A stretch of DNA of 64,000 nucleotides from Sipunculus nudus (lineage: Eukaryota > Annelida > Sipuncula > Golfingiida > Sipunculidae). The DNA is taken from assembly GCA_026874595.1 (NCBI GenBank), contig CM049322.1:42024340-42088339 (forward strand). Reading direction: 5' to 3'. Both the position numbers and the translations under genes were made by a program. Numbering within the stretch: the stretch's first letter is position 1; every line of letters starts with the position of its first letter. Of this stretch, positions 36,257 through 48,736 are shown piece by piece. Below the pieces are notes generated by a model. It was given only the letters and a program-made list of their open reading frames with translations. It did no database searches and was not told the DNA's origin.

Positions 36257-36962
36257 TGGGGTGGTCGCACAGGGCTTTGGTTAATCTCGTTTTCTGGGTC
36301 TTAAACTGATGGAAAGTGAATGATGCAAAGTGGGTCCTTAAGTGGTTTATTTTTTTAAATTCTCCTTTGATCAAGAGATGTATCAAATTATATTTCGAAG
36401 GGACTATCGTAACGCCACCTGTCGCTTACTACGATTGTTTCTGACCTAAATCAGAGCCTCCGGCCCACCACGGGGTTCCAGGACCATCAACAAACATGTG
36501 TTTGTAAGGATACACTTATCTGTTGCCTTATATATTGCTTATCAATTCACAAATTATCATTAGGCATATTATTCTCATGGCTATTGCCAACAAACTGTTC
36601 ACCTGTCACGTGTCTGTTGCTGTGTTTTCTATTGATATAAACATAATTTAGCAAGTTTCATTATATATCAGCGCCATCTGTCATATAATGGATGAAAATA
36701 AAATGGATTTCAAGTGTAAAAGATTAAACGGGCACCATAAACTAGTCCGACATAAATGGGGGCATTACATATTAGTGTCGTATTATCGAGTCACGACTTA
36801 ACAACTTCTTGTCGGGTGAAAGTGTATGCTTGCGACAAATCGCTTTGGTCCGAAATCTTCAATGTCCAAAACGTACAATCAGGTTACAATTACTGTGTAA
36901 AATTACGTATGGGTCAGACTGACCTTGCAAATCCATGGGTAAACAAGACCGTTTATGATTCT

Positions 36963-37672
36963 ATTGATTTATAGTCTGATGCCCTTTGTGAGTCGGATTT
37001 ATTACTTGTATACTATGTGTTGAGTAAATGGTCAGTCATGGTCCACGGACACAATGAGATTTCATGTAAATAATGACATAACGACGCAAAATATCACGCC
37101 CGTGAGATGTATATTGTGCCGCGAAAATTACAGTTAATTACCTAAACATGATTCAGGTGGTAAACACGTGTCATTTTTAATTTAGACACGTTTCAGATGT
37201 GTCACATAAACGGTCATCACTATTGTAACCATCCTAACACTACATGAAACTTATTTCACATAAAATTAAGTCATGCGCGAGTGGTGATAAAACTGTATAA
37301 ATTCATGAGTTCTATCTGGAGACATGTTTTACACGTTTATCAAACACGTCAAGTGATTCAAACTCATGTTTTAAACATGAATCAAACATGATTTGCTGTT
37401 TCAGTGTTTTTTGTCCCCCTGAAAAACCGTGATACATGTTGCAAACATGTTCTCTCACAGGTTTCCAACATGTCTTCATTTTAAACAAGTGTTCATGTGA
37501 AACATGTCGCAGCATCAATGAAATGGTTCCAAAACGGCCATCTTTACAGTGTATTGATTTATAGTCTAATGCCCTTTGCGAGTCAGATTTATTCCTTGTA
37601 CGATGTGCTGAGTGTATGGTCAGTCATGGTCCATCGAGAGAACGAGAGTTCATGTAAATAAAGACATGCTGT
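36963..37672. repeat. Direct repeat pair flanking a CATG-rich spacer
   Basis: The segments 36963-37080 and 37555-37672 match closely (TTGATTTATAGTCT, ATGCCCTTTG, GGTCAGTCATGGTCCA). The spacer 37300-37510 is crowded with CATGTTT/AAACATG motifs. This could be two direct terminal copies bounding one unit. Confidence 0.65.
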
Positions 37673-37734
37673 AAACTGGTGACAGCACCCTTTTAATTGT
37701 TGTTTTGTATATATTGACTTGGTTCTTTTCTTGC

Positions 37735-37950
37735 CTCCGCCAGGAGGGTATGCTTTCATCCCCGTTTGTGTGCGCGCGCGTTGGTATGTTTGTTTACAAT
37801 ATTACTCACGAATGCATAAACGAAATATCATGAAATGTTCAGAGCATTTCGGTAACGGGCCAATGAAGAACCGAGTAGACTTTGGTGTAGATACGGAACG
37901 TCATCCGGATTCAGGAATATCATCAATAAATATTGCCAAAAGTACGAAAG
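37735..37950 (+). repeat. Dispersed repeat family R1, copy 4
   Basis: It shares TTTACAATATTACTCACGAA, GGCCAATGAAGAA and a GGATTCAGGAATATCATCAA segment with the other copies. Confidence 0.65.
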
Positions 37951-38827
37951 AACCTGCAAATATGGGCAGAATAAATTAAAGCAAACACATGGCGGAAACT
38001 TGGATACCACAGAACGCAGATTTGTGGATTTACGACCTGTTTTAGCTTAGGTAAATTATGGTTATTCACAGTAAGACGCATCGTGGACAGAGAGACCCGC
38101 AGACAGGAATTAAGATCAGTACGCTGATGAACCTGAAAACAGAGGAACAGATAGATAGGCAGATGTAATAGTTTTTTTTTTTTTTTTTATAAAAAAAGTA
38201 GTAAATAATTTAATGCCTTTGGTGGTACCATCAAGCCGTGCCCTATATAAGTAAAGCACCGACTGTAAATCAGATGCTCAAGTTATATTTTTTTTCCAAA
38301 TTCTTACCATCAGGCGCGTAGCCGGGGGGGGGGGTTACCCGCTTGAAGGGTGCACCGGGTATTCCCGTCATTCCGGAATTACACTTGGTCCAATTATGGC
38401 AAAATTTTCTGAAACACAATCATGAAATTCCTTTCACTGGTATCCGCAGATTTGTACCTTATATCAATATAAAATTTTCTAAAGAAAAGGGAATCCTTTT
38501 TACATCACATTTTAACATCCCATATTATTTGGGAATGAGAAAATCACTGTTCTTGCTCTGATGTCAGTGCACAGAGACAATGAGACCGATTCTTAGGGGT
38601 AATATCAGAGTTTGTTGTGAGTCATCCAGGAAACGTGAGCTACATAAAATCTGATAAAAAGGGCTGAGGTGGCTAAGAAACATGTACGCATCGCAGTGGT
38701 AGTAATTAATGCATGTAAGGTTGTTGATATTCTACATTGCATTATAATTTATTCATCTTATACAACTGGTATTTCTCACTGGAGCTAAAACATTGTTATA
38801 TTGCGTAGAATTATTGTGATATATATG

Positions 38828-38862
<35 letters not shown>

Positions 38863-39204
38863 CATTAATTGCTTTCGCCATATATTTTGGCCCCCTCCTC
38901 TCTTTCAATCCTTCGATACGTCCTGCTTCCCTTACACTCTTACAACTGGACATATCTCAGTAACCTTTCGATTCCAGTTCAGTCTTTGAAGTATATTGAC
39001 ACTTTTTATGATATATTCAATATTCAAGGTCCAAATTTTGACCTTAGTTAAATAAGAAACAAAGAAATACGGCTATTTTCTCGTAAAAAATCGCTTAACG
39101 GGAATTGTTTCAAGATGAATATTTCAGGTTTTACATGTGTAACCTAAATTTTATACCGTGACAACGTTTTCTTGAGAATTATCTATAAAACCAGATTTTG
39201 TTCA

Positions 39205-39525
39205 TGCATCCTTATAGATAGCAGATTTTATTTTTGAGTCAAGATATGTAATAAATTTAGTTTTCTAGTCCCTATAGGTAAAAAATGTAGTTTCTGCGTC
39301 CATATAAGTAGCAGATTTAGTTTGCGTCTCAGTAGAAAGCAGATTGAGCTTTTTGACCCCTAGTTATCGCAAATTTAGGTTTTAGTGTTCCTATAGGTAG
39401 CAAATTCAGTGTTTGCTTCCGATAGGTAGCAGATTAAGTGTTTGGGACCCTACAGGTAGCAGCTTTAGTTGTTGCGTTCCTTCAGCTAACATATTTAATT
39501 GGTGCGTCCCGATAGAGCTTGCGGA
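39205..39525. repeat. Degenerate tandem repeat, about 33 bp
   Basis: About nine units of GTCCCTATAGGTAGCAGATT, then TAGTTTTTGC, with many substitutions. No frame is maintained. Confidence 0.7.
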
Positions 39526-40214
39526 TATCCCATGTCACCTGGAATGTTTGCTCACATAGATTCAACAGTTTAATGGACTGCACAAGTGATCAGGGGCAAA
39601 CTGCAGCCTGGTGATGACACGAGAGTGTTTGTATTGTCACACCTGAACGAGCCTGGTATCGTCAACATCTCTGACTGCCAATACCGTTAGTGCCCACTTA
39701 CATGTTGTTGCTGCGCCAGAGTGGAATATTGGTACGACCAGCAGTGGGTCTCTCAACTAGCGTGCGTACTCACAAGCAGACAAGAGTAGTTGGTATAGGT
39801 ACGTTTTAATTTCACATTCAAATTTTGTTATTAATTTTTATATACGTCAAAATTATGTCTATAGACAAAGTTTCCAATTTGAGAAATAAAACTGAGAGGA
39901 CCAGTATCTTAAAGTATCATTTGATACCAACATGATAATGCGAATTATAATTTCCTGATCTGTGACCCTAGGGCAAATATACAATAACAACTTTTGTTCC
40001 CTGAAGCCAGCTGATTACCTACCCTATCTTGTCAAATATATATATGATTCATAGCTTATAGTCTGCTTACATATCAATGCACTGATTGTAATTCGATTAA
40101 GAACAATAAGCAGTATTTCAACTCTGTGATAGATGTAATAGCTTGTTTGTGTACAAGCTGAAAGTAAACACAGTAATGCATCAATCTTGAAAAATAAAAA
40201 TTATGTTCACTTTT

Positions 40215-40440
40215 GTGGAGGTTGGTTGCATATGTGCGGAGGTGAAAGGTCATAAGGTGCAAAACGCCATTTCGTGTGTCTTGCCAAAAACTTTCCTTGC
40301 TGAATAAAAAACTTCCTATGCGGACCGCGCATTTTATATAAACAAAGCGAGAATCTGTGTGACGGGATTTGCGTTTTCCTGCCTATTTATATAAAGAAAG
40401 TTTCAAGAGATTATCTTTAGTTAGCAGACATCTGATATCG
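40215..40440 (+). repeat. Dispersed repeat family R2, copy 3
   Basis: It includes GGTGAAAGGTC, CTTGCCAAAAACTTTCC, CCTGCCTATTTATATAAAG and AGCAGACATCTGATATC. A diverged copy lies 550 bp downstream. Confidence 0.6.
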
Positions 40441-40984
40441 GAATACGCCTCTTTAACAAAATGGCATGCAGCAATATGCTGTCGGTTAACAAGACGTCAC
40501 AAATCATAATGTCGATGATAAAAAAATGCTTCCTCCAAAACGACATAAACGACGTTGAAAATTGAAAAAAAGACAAAAATTTCCACCTACAAATTGCAAT
40601 GTTTACAGTTAGTGTATCACAGAGAATAGTGACAAAAGACGTCTTGTAAAGAAAAAAATATAGGAGATACACAAAATATACAAAATATAGCAGAACAAAC
40701 CAAAATGATATCAAGTCAACCAAGACGACAAATGTTAATGGAAATAATAATTCAGCAAGTCGTTAAAGATGCCCATTCACTTACCTTTTGATAAAGATTG
40801 TATGTAATTTCTGGCTTCCTCTGTGTATATATTAATAATCTAAGGGTAATTTTGGTTGCGGAAAGTTTTAAAAACACCTTCGTGAAGGATGTATGATCTT
40901 GTTTATCAACAAAATTTTCGCAAACATAGCAATGTTGATGAACGGGAAAAGCATGTACCCTACGGAGGTAGATTTCATATATGA

Positions 40985-41225
40985 GGAGGTAGAAAGGTCA
41001 CTTATTGCAAAACGCATTTGCGAAGCTCTGGCTTATCTCGTTTGCTGCCAGATGCCCTTCTTGAATTTGTTTTGATTATTTTAGTTGGCCATACATATTA
41101 TAAACACGTTGATATAAACAAACAAAACAGCCTGCGTGCGATGATATCCACGTTTTCTGGCCTATTTCAATAAAAAGCTTCAAGGGATTACCTTTATTAA
41201 GATTAGATAGGTGATTGAGCCTTTT
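40985..41225 (+). repeat. Dispersed repeat family R2, copy 4
   Basis: It includes GTAGAAAGGTC, GCTGCCAGATGCCC, TTTTAGTTGG and CTGGCCTATTTCAATAAA. It ends about 180 bp before the gene D TATA box. Confidence 0.6.
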
Positions 41226-41406
41226 TAATGGATGATTTGACCAAGATTCAATTAATGTACTTTCTTTTTTTTTAATTTTGCTAATCGTTGCGAGATTGTT
41301 TTGGTTTCCTTGCAACCGATTTCCTGTTATTTAATGATCAAACGATTACAGCAGTAACAGACTTGCACTATGTTAGCTTGGTAAAACTATAAACTCCGTC
41401 ATGAAA

Positions 41407-41416
41407 TATATAAATA
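41407..41416 (+). promoter_or_regulatory. TATA box of gene D
   Basis: TATATAAATA, a strong match, predicts transcription start near 41437. The leader then runs to the acceptor CACCTCAG at 41602, or is spliced; an upstream ATG at 41584 is out of frame. Confidence 0.55.
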
Positions 41417-41608
41417 GTTATTAATATACTCGCCAGGTGGCAGTTTCAGCCAAAGTGTTTCAGTCAGGCAAGGCAAATTGATTATTATATATAAATAAGT
41501 TGTTTTAATTCTAAGATTATAGAACTTTTGTGTTATTAATAACTAAAGTTGGAGTCTTTTCTCTATAAAAAAAATCTAAAAAAATGCATATTTACACCTC
41601 AGTATCAA

Positions 41609-41814
41609 ATGGACGAAATCAAGAAAAAGTTCCGAGAATTCGACCGGGATGGTGATGGCTATATCAGCCACCAGGAGGCGCACCAAGTCCTGCACGGGGA
41701 ACTGGGGTTCTCCAAAGACAAAACCAAACACTTGATCAAGGTTTATGACAGGAACGGCGACGGCAGGCTGAACTATGAAGAGTTTGTGTGGTTTTACTGG
41801 AGAGTGCAAGAAAA
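41609..41814 (+). CDS. Gene D exon 1 (coding): EF1 and EF2
   Basis: The start ATG lies 6 nt after a possible acceptor (CACCTCAG|TATCAA). Donor GAAAA|GTACGT, phase 2. An in-frame upstream extension exists but lacks an ATG. Confidence 0.85.
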
Positions 41815-43261
41815 GTACGTGTTCTAAAACAATAATTATTCCTTCAACTTGACGTATCATGCTTTTTTGTTCGTGTGCATCTGGTTGATTGGTTAATTTT
41901 TGTTTGTTTGTTGCCTCAACCCGTGTGTGTGTTGTTTTGTTCACAACATAGCTCACGCAATTCTGAACGAAATCTCATTAAAATTTTAGGGCATTTTAAA
42001 TTGTCCAATGAAGAAATGATTAGATTTTGGTGTGGAAACGGCACATGATCCGTATTCAGGAACGTCATCAAGGAATATTAACAAATTTACAATTACTTAT
42101 GCACGAAAGCACGTGCGAAAATGGACCGAAAGAGTGAATAAAAGAAAATGTGGTTTCAGGGGCATCCCAAAGCAGGGGTTGAGCATGGCCGAGGCTTGCT
42201 TCTGTAGAATGCAGATTAATATAAGAAGTTATTCTGAAATCTCATCACTAGATTTTAAAGAACTTAAATTTAGTTTTGTAACACCCAAGGAAAATACAAT
42301 AGATTTTTAGTCAATCTGTACCAGGATTCTTTACCAGGTGGAGGAAATGTTTACACCTGTATCTGACTTACCTTGCGTTAGACTATTTGGTTTTGATGAG
42401 CGTTTGTGTGGAGGCGGGATCATAACAGTTATAAACGTCTGGCAACTTACAAAGCATTGCTACACAGCATAATGCACACCAAATGTATTTAAGAATGACG
42501 ACGTGTACACGGACACTGCTTATAATGTTGATTATGATGAAAATGATGATGATAATAATGATCATGACACTGATGACATAATGACGGCAGTGAGTAGTTG
42601 AGTGGTGGTGGGATGTTATAATGTGCTGCTTGATGAATAATGCTGATAAATGATGTTGATGATAATGATTGTGATGACAGTAACTGAGAGTGATGTTATA
42701 ATGATCTGTGTCATATTGATGATGATGGTGTTGATAGTGGTGATGATATTTATACTGATAATGGTGATGATAATAATGATGATAATAATGACGATTATGA
42801 TAAAGTTGATTATAATGATAATGATGATGATGATAATGAAGAAGAGGAAGAAGACAGTGACTGATGTTGATGTTATAATGTGCTGGAACGTGGTGGTTAT
42901 GATGATAATGATTATGATGACATGGATCGTATGGAGGGAAAAATAATTGCGAGAAAATGTATTGCTGAGTTTTTGGTATCAAATAAACCAGCGAAACTTA
43001 CGTTTCACTGTAATTTGTAATGTTTTTTTTTGTTTTTTCAGGAAAGATGAACTTCTGAAGATCTTCACGAAATTCGACAAGGACAATGATAAAGTGGTGA
43101 CGTTTTCTGAAGCCTGCAGCGTCCTCAAAGGCCTGGATTTCTCTGACAGCGACATCTGGCGGCTGATGGAGTTACATGACGTCAATAAAGATGGCGTCCT
43201 TCAGTACGAGGAGTTCGTCCACTTCTGGAGCGCTCTCGGTGGGAAACCCCTGAACCTCTGA
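41609..43261 (+). CDS. Gene D: four-EF-hand calcium-binding protein
   Basis: Two exons (41609-41814 and 43042-43261) join at phase 2 to 426 nt, 141 residues plus stop. The protein starts MDEIKKKFREF. Loops are DRDGDGYISHQE (EF1), DRNGDGRLNYEE (EF2), DKDNDKVVTFSE (EF3) and DVNKDGVLQYEE (EF4). EF1, EF2 and EF4 have a full set of calcium ligands plus the central Gly; EF3 keeps the acidic ligands but has Lys instead of Gly at loop position 6. The pairs are joined by WFYWRVQEKKDELL. The length and layout are calmodulin/troponin C-like, but the sequence is not calmodulin; it is probably a cytosolic calcium sensor or buffer. No signal peptide is seen. The 1.2-kb intron holds an R1 repeat and GAT-rich DNA. 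Confidence 0.85.
41925..42105 (+). repeat. Dispersed repeat family R1, copy 5
   Basis: It has GTTCACAACATAGCTCACG, GATTTTGGTGTGGAAACGGC and CAGGAACGTCATCAAGGAAT. This is the best-preserved wording of the family and lies in the gene D intron. Confidence 0.65.
42525..42935. repeat. GAT-rich degenerate array
   Basis: Imperfect GATGATAAT/GTTGATGAT units fill the gene D intron and make false Met/Ile and His/Tyr frames. Confidence 0.85.
43042..43261 (+). CDS. Gene D exon 2: EF3 and EF4
   Basis: The acceptor follows a long T-tract (TTTTTTCAG), phase 2. It ends ALGGKPLNL and TGA. Confidence 0.9.
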
Positions 43262-45795
43262 GTGGATGTTCTTTCATTCTCCACACATGAGATCTGTCTA
43301 TGAATGTCAAGATTAGATCTCCTGCACACATTCATTCGAACAGCACGCTTTTACGCAGAAATGGAGTTATTTCGCCTGGGATTTGAAAATGACAATAATT
43401 AATTCAATGGATCAAATATAGAGCCTGCATTTGAACATTAATTCCAAACATTACGGTTATAAAGAATATCATTGTATTTTTTCGTGAAACTACATTGCGG
43501 CGCGATATCGGTGACGTGGTGTAAATGTATATAAACAATACCATGTGCCACCCGGCTAAAGCAGGTGTTTGGTAAATGGGCGTGATTCTGAGGTGACGTC
43601 CGGGTCCATGTGTTCGGCTATGTTTGTATACATTGGTTGACCAAGCAATCTAGGTCAGTGTCAGTCAAGGTCACTGAAACACTGAAGGCCACAATAAATC
43701 TTGCCCCCGTGCGGAGGTTGGATGAACCTAATAGCGTCATTTTCCCCTCAGGCATTAGAGAGTCTACCATCAACGTCAAGTAGGCCAACAAGTCGTGTAT
43801 CCACGGCTACGTTCCTTCATACTTCGTATAATTATTATATCAAGAAACGATCATTTTATGTTCATAGCAAAAGGAGTGATAGGTAAAACACTTACCCCGA
43901 TATAAAATTCAGTTATTGACTCACAGTGAAGTGTGTCCTATGGTGTATATTACGGTATATGCTAATATTTCGATGTAAAACCGGTTTTGGTGCTATACTG
44001 TACATGAATGGAAATAAGCTTGCGCTGGAAGCAATCAGTGACGCTAAAAATAAAGTGCGTACGCCACCTGGTGGTAGTATCAAACAACATCACAAATCAT
44101 GAGTCTATTTCTAAATCTTAAACCGGTGTTTCTTCTAAGTTTCTTTTTTTTTCATTTTTCTTCTTCCTGTATGCGAGCTGTCACGCATGCTAAATATCAG
44201 GTCTCTGGTCATGCAGTTTTATAATGGTAAACAGGCACATTAAACTGTTTCCTCCTTCACAGAACCATTACAAACTACAATGGTGAACTAAGATGAAAGG
44301 TTTTGGTATGGTTTAAGATCGGTCCGCAAGCCAATTCCGGACGCACGCACGCACGCACGAACATTTGGCTTTACTTTATCCCCTCCCGGAACTTCGTTGC
44401 GAGAGGGTAATAAACGATGGTTAACTGCACTTACGTTTAACTACAAGCATCGAACCATCCAGCTGTTAAATGTGATGAATAGGCTATAAAAAAGGGGAGA
44501 AATAACAAAAATATATGTTCCCACGTGGCACTCTATGACTCTCATAAACAGACTACGCAGCACACATGAAAAGGAGACGTACTTATGAAAAGACCACATG
44601 GCACTCACGAAAATATCTGTATGCTCCTGTATTTACCTATTTGCTGAGTTATAACGATGTATCTCTCGAACACGGCAAGGCTGGTAAAAAGTACAGAGAC
44701 ATATATATCACGTCCCCCTTAAATGTCAGTGTATCTCCAGGGCTTGACGAAACTATTTGCTTTCTTTTAGTGTAACAGAGGAAAGTTATTTTATCTTAGA
44801 CTACGAACGATGAATTTATACAAATAATACATTTAAACATATGAAGCAAATTTTAAATTACTTACATATTGTTGCCAGTGTTTTCCTGTGTCTTACACAA
44901 AGATAAACATTGGGAGACTTGCTTGAATGTAGTGAAACATAAAAACTATATCTGGCATTATCTGCATAGGATGTTACCGAAATATCTCTCACACACGGCA
45001 TGTGCTGGTGGAAAGTACATAGATATATAACCGTCAACCTTAAATATCAGAGTACATCTAGGTCGTGACGAAAGTATTTGCATCTTTTAGCGTTAGAGAG
45101 AAAAGACCGGTTTTGGAGGAACATACTTTTCTGCTCGGCTTTTTGCTTCGCAGAATCTGTAAATTTCCAGATCATGATGCCTGTTATATGCATAACGGTC
45201 TTCTATTTAATTCCGCCGTCGATTAGTTTTCTGCAGATTCCATTCTCAATTTGATAACAGATAACTTGTTTTAAATATATAACACAAGTTGTCTTACTTA
45301 TAATGGTAAAATGAATGTTTTAATGTACCTGTAGAAGCTTTAGGCTGTATCTAACACTTCTTCTTAGGCATTAGTACCGTAGACGGTATCGGCAGACGGA
45401 TATAATTAGACCTTCCATTTTATAATAAAAGTTATCCGTCATATGCATTCCTTATCTGTACTTATGGAAGCTAGAAGTCGGACCCAAAAGTTACTTTATT
45501 AATTTAAATAGATTTATATTTTGAAAAACCAACAGAATTATGGTAGGGACAGTATTATAGTCTGCTCAAGAGTCGAATAGGGACTTACGCATTATGAATT
45601 ACTCCATCTGTGCGAGCATGCGCAGTGCATGTTCAGGTGACCACGTGACCCAACATAACTATGCTAATCTGCAGGGATCAAGGAACGGAGACCGGCATTT
45701 TGTTGGTCTCGACCTTTTTTTCATAAGTCTTTGTCCCGATCCCGGTCTTGGTCTCGCTCAGGCAGCGAAATCTGAGGGACAAATGTAGAGACACA

Positions 45796-45972
45796 ACAGT
45801 AAATCCTCACAATTAGCACTACGAATGGGACTCGATGAAGTTATTGCATTTTTCAAGTTGTCTTCAAAAGTTCTTGTATAGAGAGCAAACATTAATTGGG
45901 ATCGTCAACAAGTGGTCGTTATTTTGAGGAGGTCGCTAAACTGAGATGGTTGTTAGGCGAGGTTTTACTGTA
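45796..45972. mobile_element. MITE with ACAGTAAAACCTC termini, copy 2
   Basis: It starts ACAGTAAATCCTC and ends GAGGTTTTACTGTA, with internal AAGTGGTCGTTATTTTGAGG as in 20784-20967. Confidence 0.7.
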
Positions 45973-46137
45973 GAAAATACACCAGCATACAGAGACACAG
46001 ACACATAGTGACGCCGCCAAACACAAAAAACTGAGAGTCATAATCAGACATTCCTTTATAAATGTAAACACTTCCACTCCAGTGTACCAATTGACAGTGG
46101 GACATTTCTAAGCATGAGTTTACCAAGACACAGCTCA

Positions 46138-46336
46138 GGGGCGGATCCAGGATTTAGGAAAAGGGGGGGGGTCCAACCCAGGAGGACAAATGAAAACCCT
46201 GAAAAAAGTCCTCAGGTCTGAAAAAAGGGGAGGGGGGTCCAGGCGGCAAAATTTTGTCTGAAGCCCTTAAAAAAATGTTTCTGATGAAATAGGGTCCGGA
46301 CCCCCCCCCCCCCCCCCCCCCTTGGATCCGCTTCTG
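46138..46336. repeat. MITE-like element with GGATCCAGGATTT termini, copy 2
   Basis: GGGGCGGATCCAGGATTTAG at the left and TTGGATCCGCTTCTG at the right are inverse copies. An internal GGGTCCGGACCC block and a 20-base C-run precede the right end. Confidence 0.75.
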
Positions 46337-46570
46337 AAGCTCATAATGTTTAACAGTTACGAGTCAAGGTTTACATTGACGTTGGTGTCAATTCTTTGTA
46401 TTACACTATTATAAAAGCTTTATGAGATGTCATCAATGGGAGCACATTATATAACTGCAAGCCACAAAAACACACCTAGGACATATTCATATCCGGCATT
46501 TCATGTATGCCGCGTGAACATAGACGTCTTATAGACTTCTGCCATTTATTAAAAGTCACGTCCCAAACCA

Positions 46571-46764
46571 TCATAGCATGACGTGGTTGTAATGTGGTTT
46601 CAACTTAATAGAGCCATACGTCCGGTTGGTAAACACTGATGGAACATGTTTGTTATGAATAATAACCGTCTGCGTCTCCTCCTTCCTCGGAGTTTTTCTA
46701 GCGCTGGAGGCGTATTCTTGGTATTCGCGTGAATCACCCATCTGAGTATTGTATACTTTCCCTC
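46571..46764 (-). CDS. Candidate terminal exon with tyrosine-rich tail
   Basis: Minus-strand acceptor TTGATCTCAG, phase 1, then about 64 codons to a stop. The peptide has VYNTQMGDSREYQEYASS, a basic RKTPRKEE patch and a closing TYGSIKLKPHYNHVML. The composition looks coding and tail-like. No partner exon (membrane span or ectodomain) was found upstream at higher coordinates, so it may be an orphan or a decayed receptor exon. Confidence 0.35.
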
Positions 46765-47151
46765 CTGAGATCAATACACTCGACATCCGGTCCCTGGACC
46801 AGGGGATCGTGCGAAGTGTATGTGACTCACTTAAGAATTGTCAAAAGCCTTGAACCCCACCTAGTGCCTATGTCCGTTTCGTATTTGGTCATAGAAAGCT
46901 TATTATTTTATATTTATAAGAGAAAATGTAGCAGACAAGTCAAAACTTAACTTTGACATACGATGTAGGAGTATTATTTGATAAACAATTATACCAGGTA
47001 CGTTTAGTTTCTTTATCTTACGAAGCTCAAAGGCAAATACGTTTCTATGGATTTGGCGTTTCAAATGTTTTGTTTCCTTATTTTTATTGTTGATTAAATA
47101 TACACTTTATTAATTTTACATGGATTGTACAACTAGTTATAATACCTAATA

Positions 47152-47322
47152 CAGGGCAGTCTCCACTCGGTAGCCGGTAATGGTGGAGGAAACCGGACGA
47201 CCCGGAGAAAACCACCGACCTTGGACGGGCAACTACAACCCACTCTCATAGCCACTCCGGGAATCGAACCCGGGTCGCCAGTGGAGAAGGCCGAGCGCTT
47301 TACTACTTAACTGTCTAGGTGG
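47152..47322 (-). mobile_element. tRNA-derived SINE, family S2, copy 2
   Basis: On the minus strand: AGTTAAGTAGTAAAGCGCTC, TGGCGACCCGGGTTCGATTC (B box) and GGTTGTAGTTGCCCGTCC. The B box is perfect, suggesting a young copy. Confidence 0.75.
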
Positions 47323-47399
47323 CTTTTGTCTAGGTCCTTATTGTTGATTAGTAATGTTTAGCACATTTGAGCCGTTAAAACCTTGGCCAGGAATCATTA

Positions 47400-47645
47400 T
47401 TTCGTTCGTTCGTTCGTGAGTGCGTGTGTACGTGTGCGAGTGCGTGTGTGAGTGCGTGTGTGAGTGAGGGCGTGAGTGAGTGCGTGAGTGCGTGCGTGAG
47501 TGAGTGCGTGAGTGCTCGAGTGAGTGAGTGAGTGCATGAGTGCGTGTGTGCGTGTGTGTGTGTGCGCGCGTGCGTGTGTGGGTGAGTGGCTGAGGAAGTA
47601 AGTGAAGGATGGAGGGAGAGTGGGTGTGTGTGTGTGAGTGATTAT
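47400..47645. repeat. GTGAGTGCGT-type low-complexity array
   Basis: It starts with CGTTCGTTCGTT, then mixed GTGAGT, GTGCGT and GTGTGT units. It creates false His/Thr/Arg/Ser frames on the minus strand. It also holds dozens of GTGAGT donor-like hexamers on the plus strand upstream of gene E. Confidence 0.85.
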
Positions 47646-47775
47646 CTGAGAGGAAAGGGAGGGTGTGTGTATGTGATTTTTCTTGCAATAACACATATGT
47701 CAACGAAACCTCCGTTTCCCTTCATAATAGAAAATATAAATGACTAAAGTGGTTTGAGTAATTGATCTTCGAGTG

Positions 47776-47782
47776 TATATAA
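47776..47782 (+). promoter_or_regulatory. Possible TATA box of gene E
   Basis: TATATAA, about 300 nt before the gene E start codon, predicting transcription start near 47810 and a leader of about 270 nt. Nothing closer to the ATG looks better. Confidence 0.35.
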
Positions 47783-48079
47783 TTCACGTCCTTGGTCTGT
47801 TACAGACTGACGTGACTTCGCGAGAACTCCGGTTGGATGATAAACTTCCTGCGGTCATGGTCGTTTATCACACGAATTATGCCCTTCAAGCTGCGCGAAA
47901 TTCCTCCTCTATATTCACATACGGGGTCACGGAACAATGATTAAAGTTGATATGGTTCAGTGACTCGGACATCACGGAGCGTCACAAAACACAATAAAAC
48001 AGAGGAGCCAGAGAGTTTGACAACCACATTCAGCCTGCCACCGTTAGTTAACGTTTGAAAGCGATCCCTGGAAGTCAAG

Positions 48080-48140
48080 ATGAGGTCCTTGGGTTTCCTG
48101 CTGTCAGTCTGTGCGTTACTTTTCTTCTTCGGCCGAGCGG
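48080..48140 (+). CDS. Gene E exon 1: signal peptide
   Basis: ATG in context AAGATGA with a hydrophobic leader. Donor GCGG|GTAAGT, phase 1. Confidence 0.8.
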
Positions 48141-48360
48141 GTAAGTATATAATTGTTATCACTTTTAATGCACGTAATCAGCTAACGAACAGTGAATGCT
48201 GTTCATACGCAAAAGTAATTAAGACTATTACCTGAACCGGTTTGCGTGTTCACTGCCTTTTTATATTAAGGCATGGGGTATAAAATTCATTCCTACACCA
48301 TGACTCACAAGGTATTTCCTGACATGTCTTGCTAATTTATCCTTAAAAAATTGCACAAGT

Positions 48361-48394
<34 letters not shown>

Positions 48395-48494
48395 ACTTCT
48401 GTTAAAATCAGGCATATACCATATATATTCCTTAAATATGCCGTGCATGTAGGTGATGGCATTATGATGTACCGTTTTCTACCATTTCATCTTG

Positions 48495-48559
<65 letters not shown>

Positions 48560-48665
48560 TGGAAATGTTATACACAGAAAAGTCAGTTCACTGACGGTGG
48601 GAACCGACATTTCTGTGTGTACCATTTCCATCTATAAATAATGAACAAGCATGGCTATTCGTACA

Positions 48666-48736
<71 letters not shown>

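Larger units (their letters stand above)
35111..41406. other. Intergenic region between genes C and D
   Basis: No gene model could be supported over these 6.3 kb. They hold SINE copies, R1 and R2 repeats, a direct repeat pair, a 33-bp minisatellite and microsatellites. The longest coherent frame, 36756-36974 (+, 72 codons, starting MGALHISVVLSSHD), matches nothing recognised, and its end runs into a repeat copy. Confidence 0.6.
43262..46570. other. Region after gene D: 3' UTR and intergenic repeats
   Basis: The 3' UTR of gene D begins here. A direct repeat pair (44640-44790 and 44970-45110, sharing ATCTCTC, ACACGGCA, AAAGTACA and a TGACGAAA segment), an (ACGC)n run near 44340, and two MITEs follow. 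A splice-bounded frame at 43751-43879 is open but unrecognised. Confidence 0.5.

Noticed and set aside
41576-41956. 126-codon minus-strand frame over gene D exon 1
   Set aside because: Shadow of the EF-hand exon; the plus strand has clear EF loops, splice sites and a TATA box.
42383-42982. 199-codon His/Tyr-rich minus-strand frame
   Set aside because: It is the complement of the GAT-rich array in the gene D intron.
43751-43879. Splice-bounded frame starting ALESLPSTSSRPTSR
   Set aside because: It follows gene D's stop, has no start or partner exon, and resembles no family; likely chance in the 3' region.
47338-47703. Thr/His/Arg-rich minus-strand frames
   Set aside because: Low-complexity GTGAGT/GTGCGT DNA read backwards.
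47807-47939. Open frame TDVTSRELRLDD... after a TTACAG acceptor-like site
   Set aside because: It lacks a start codon and lies in the likely 5' leader of gene E; phase does not connect to exon 1.
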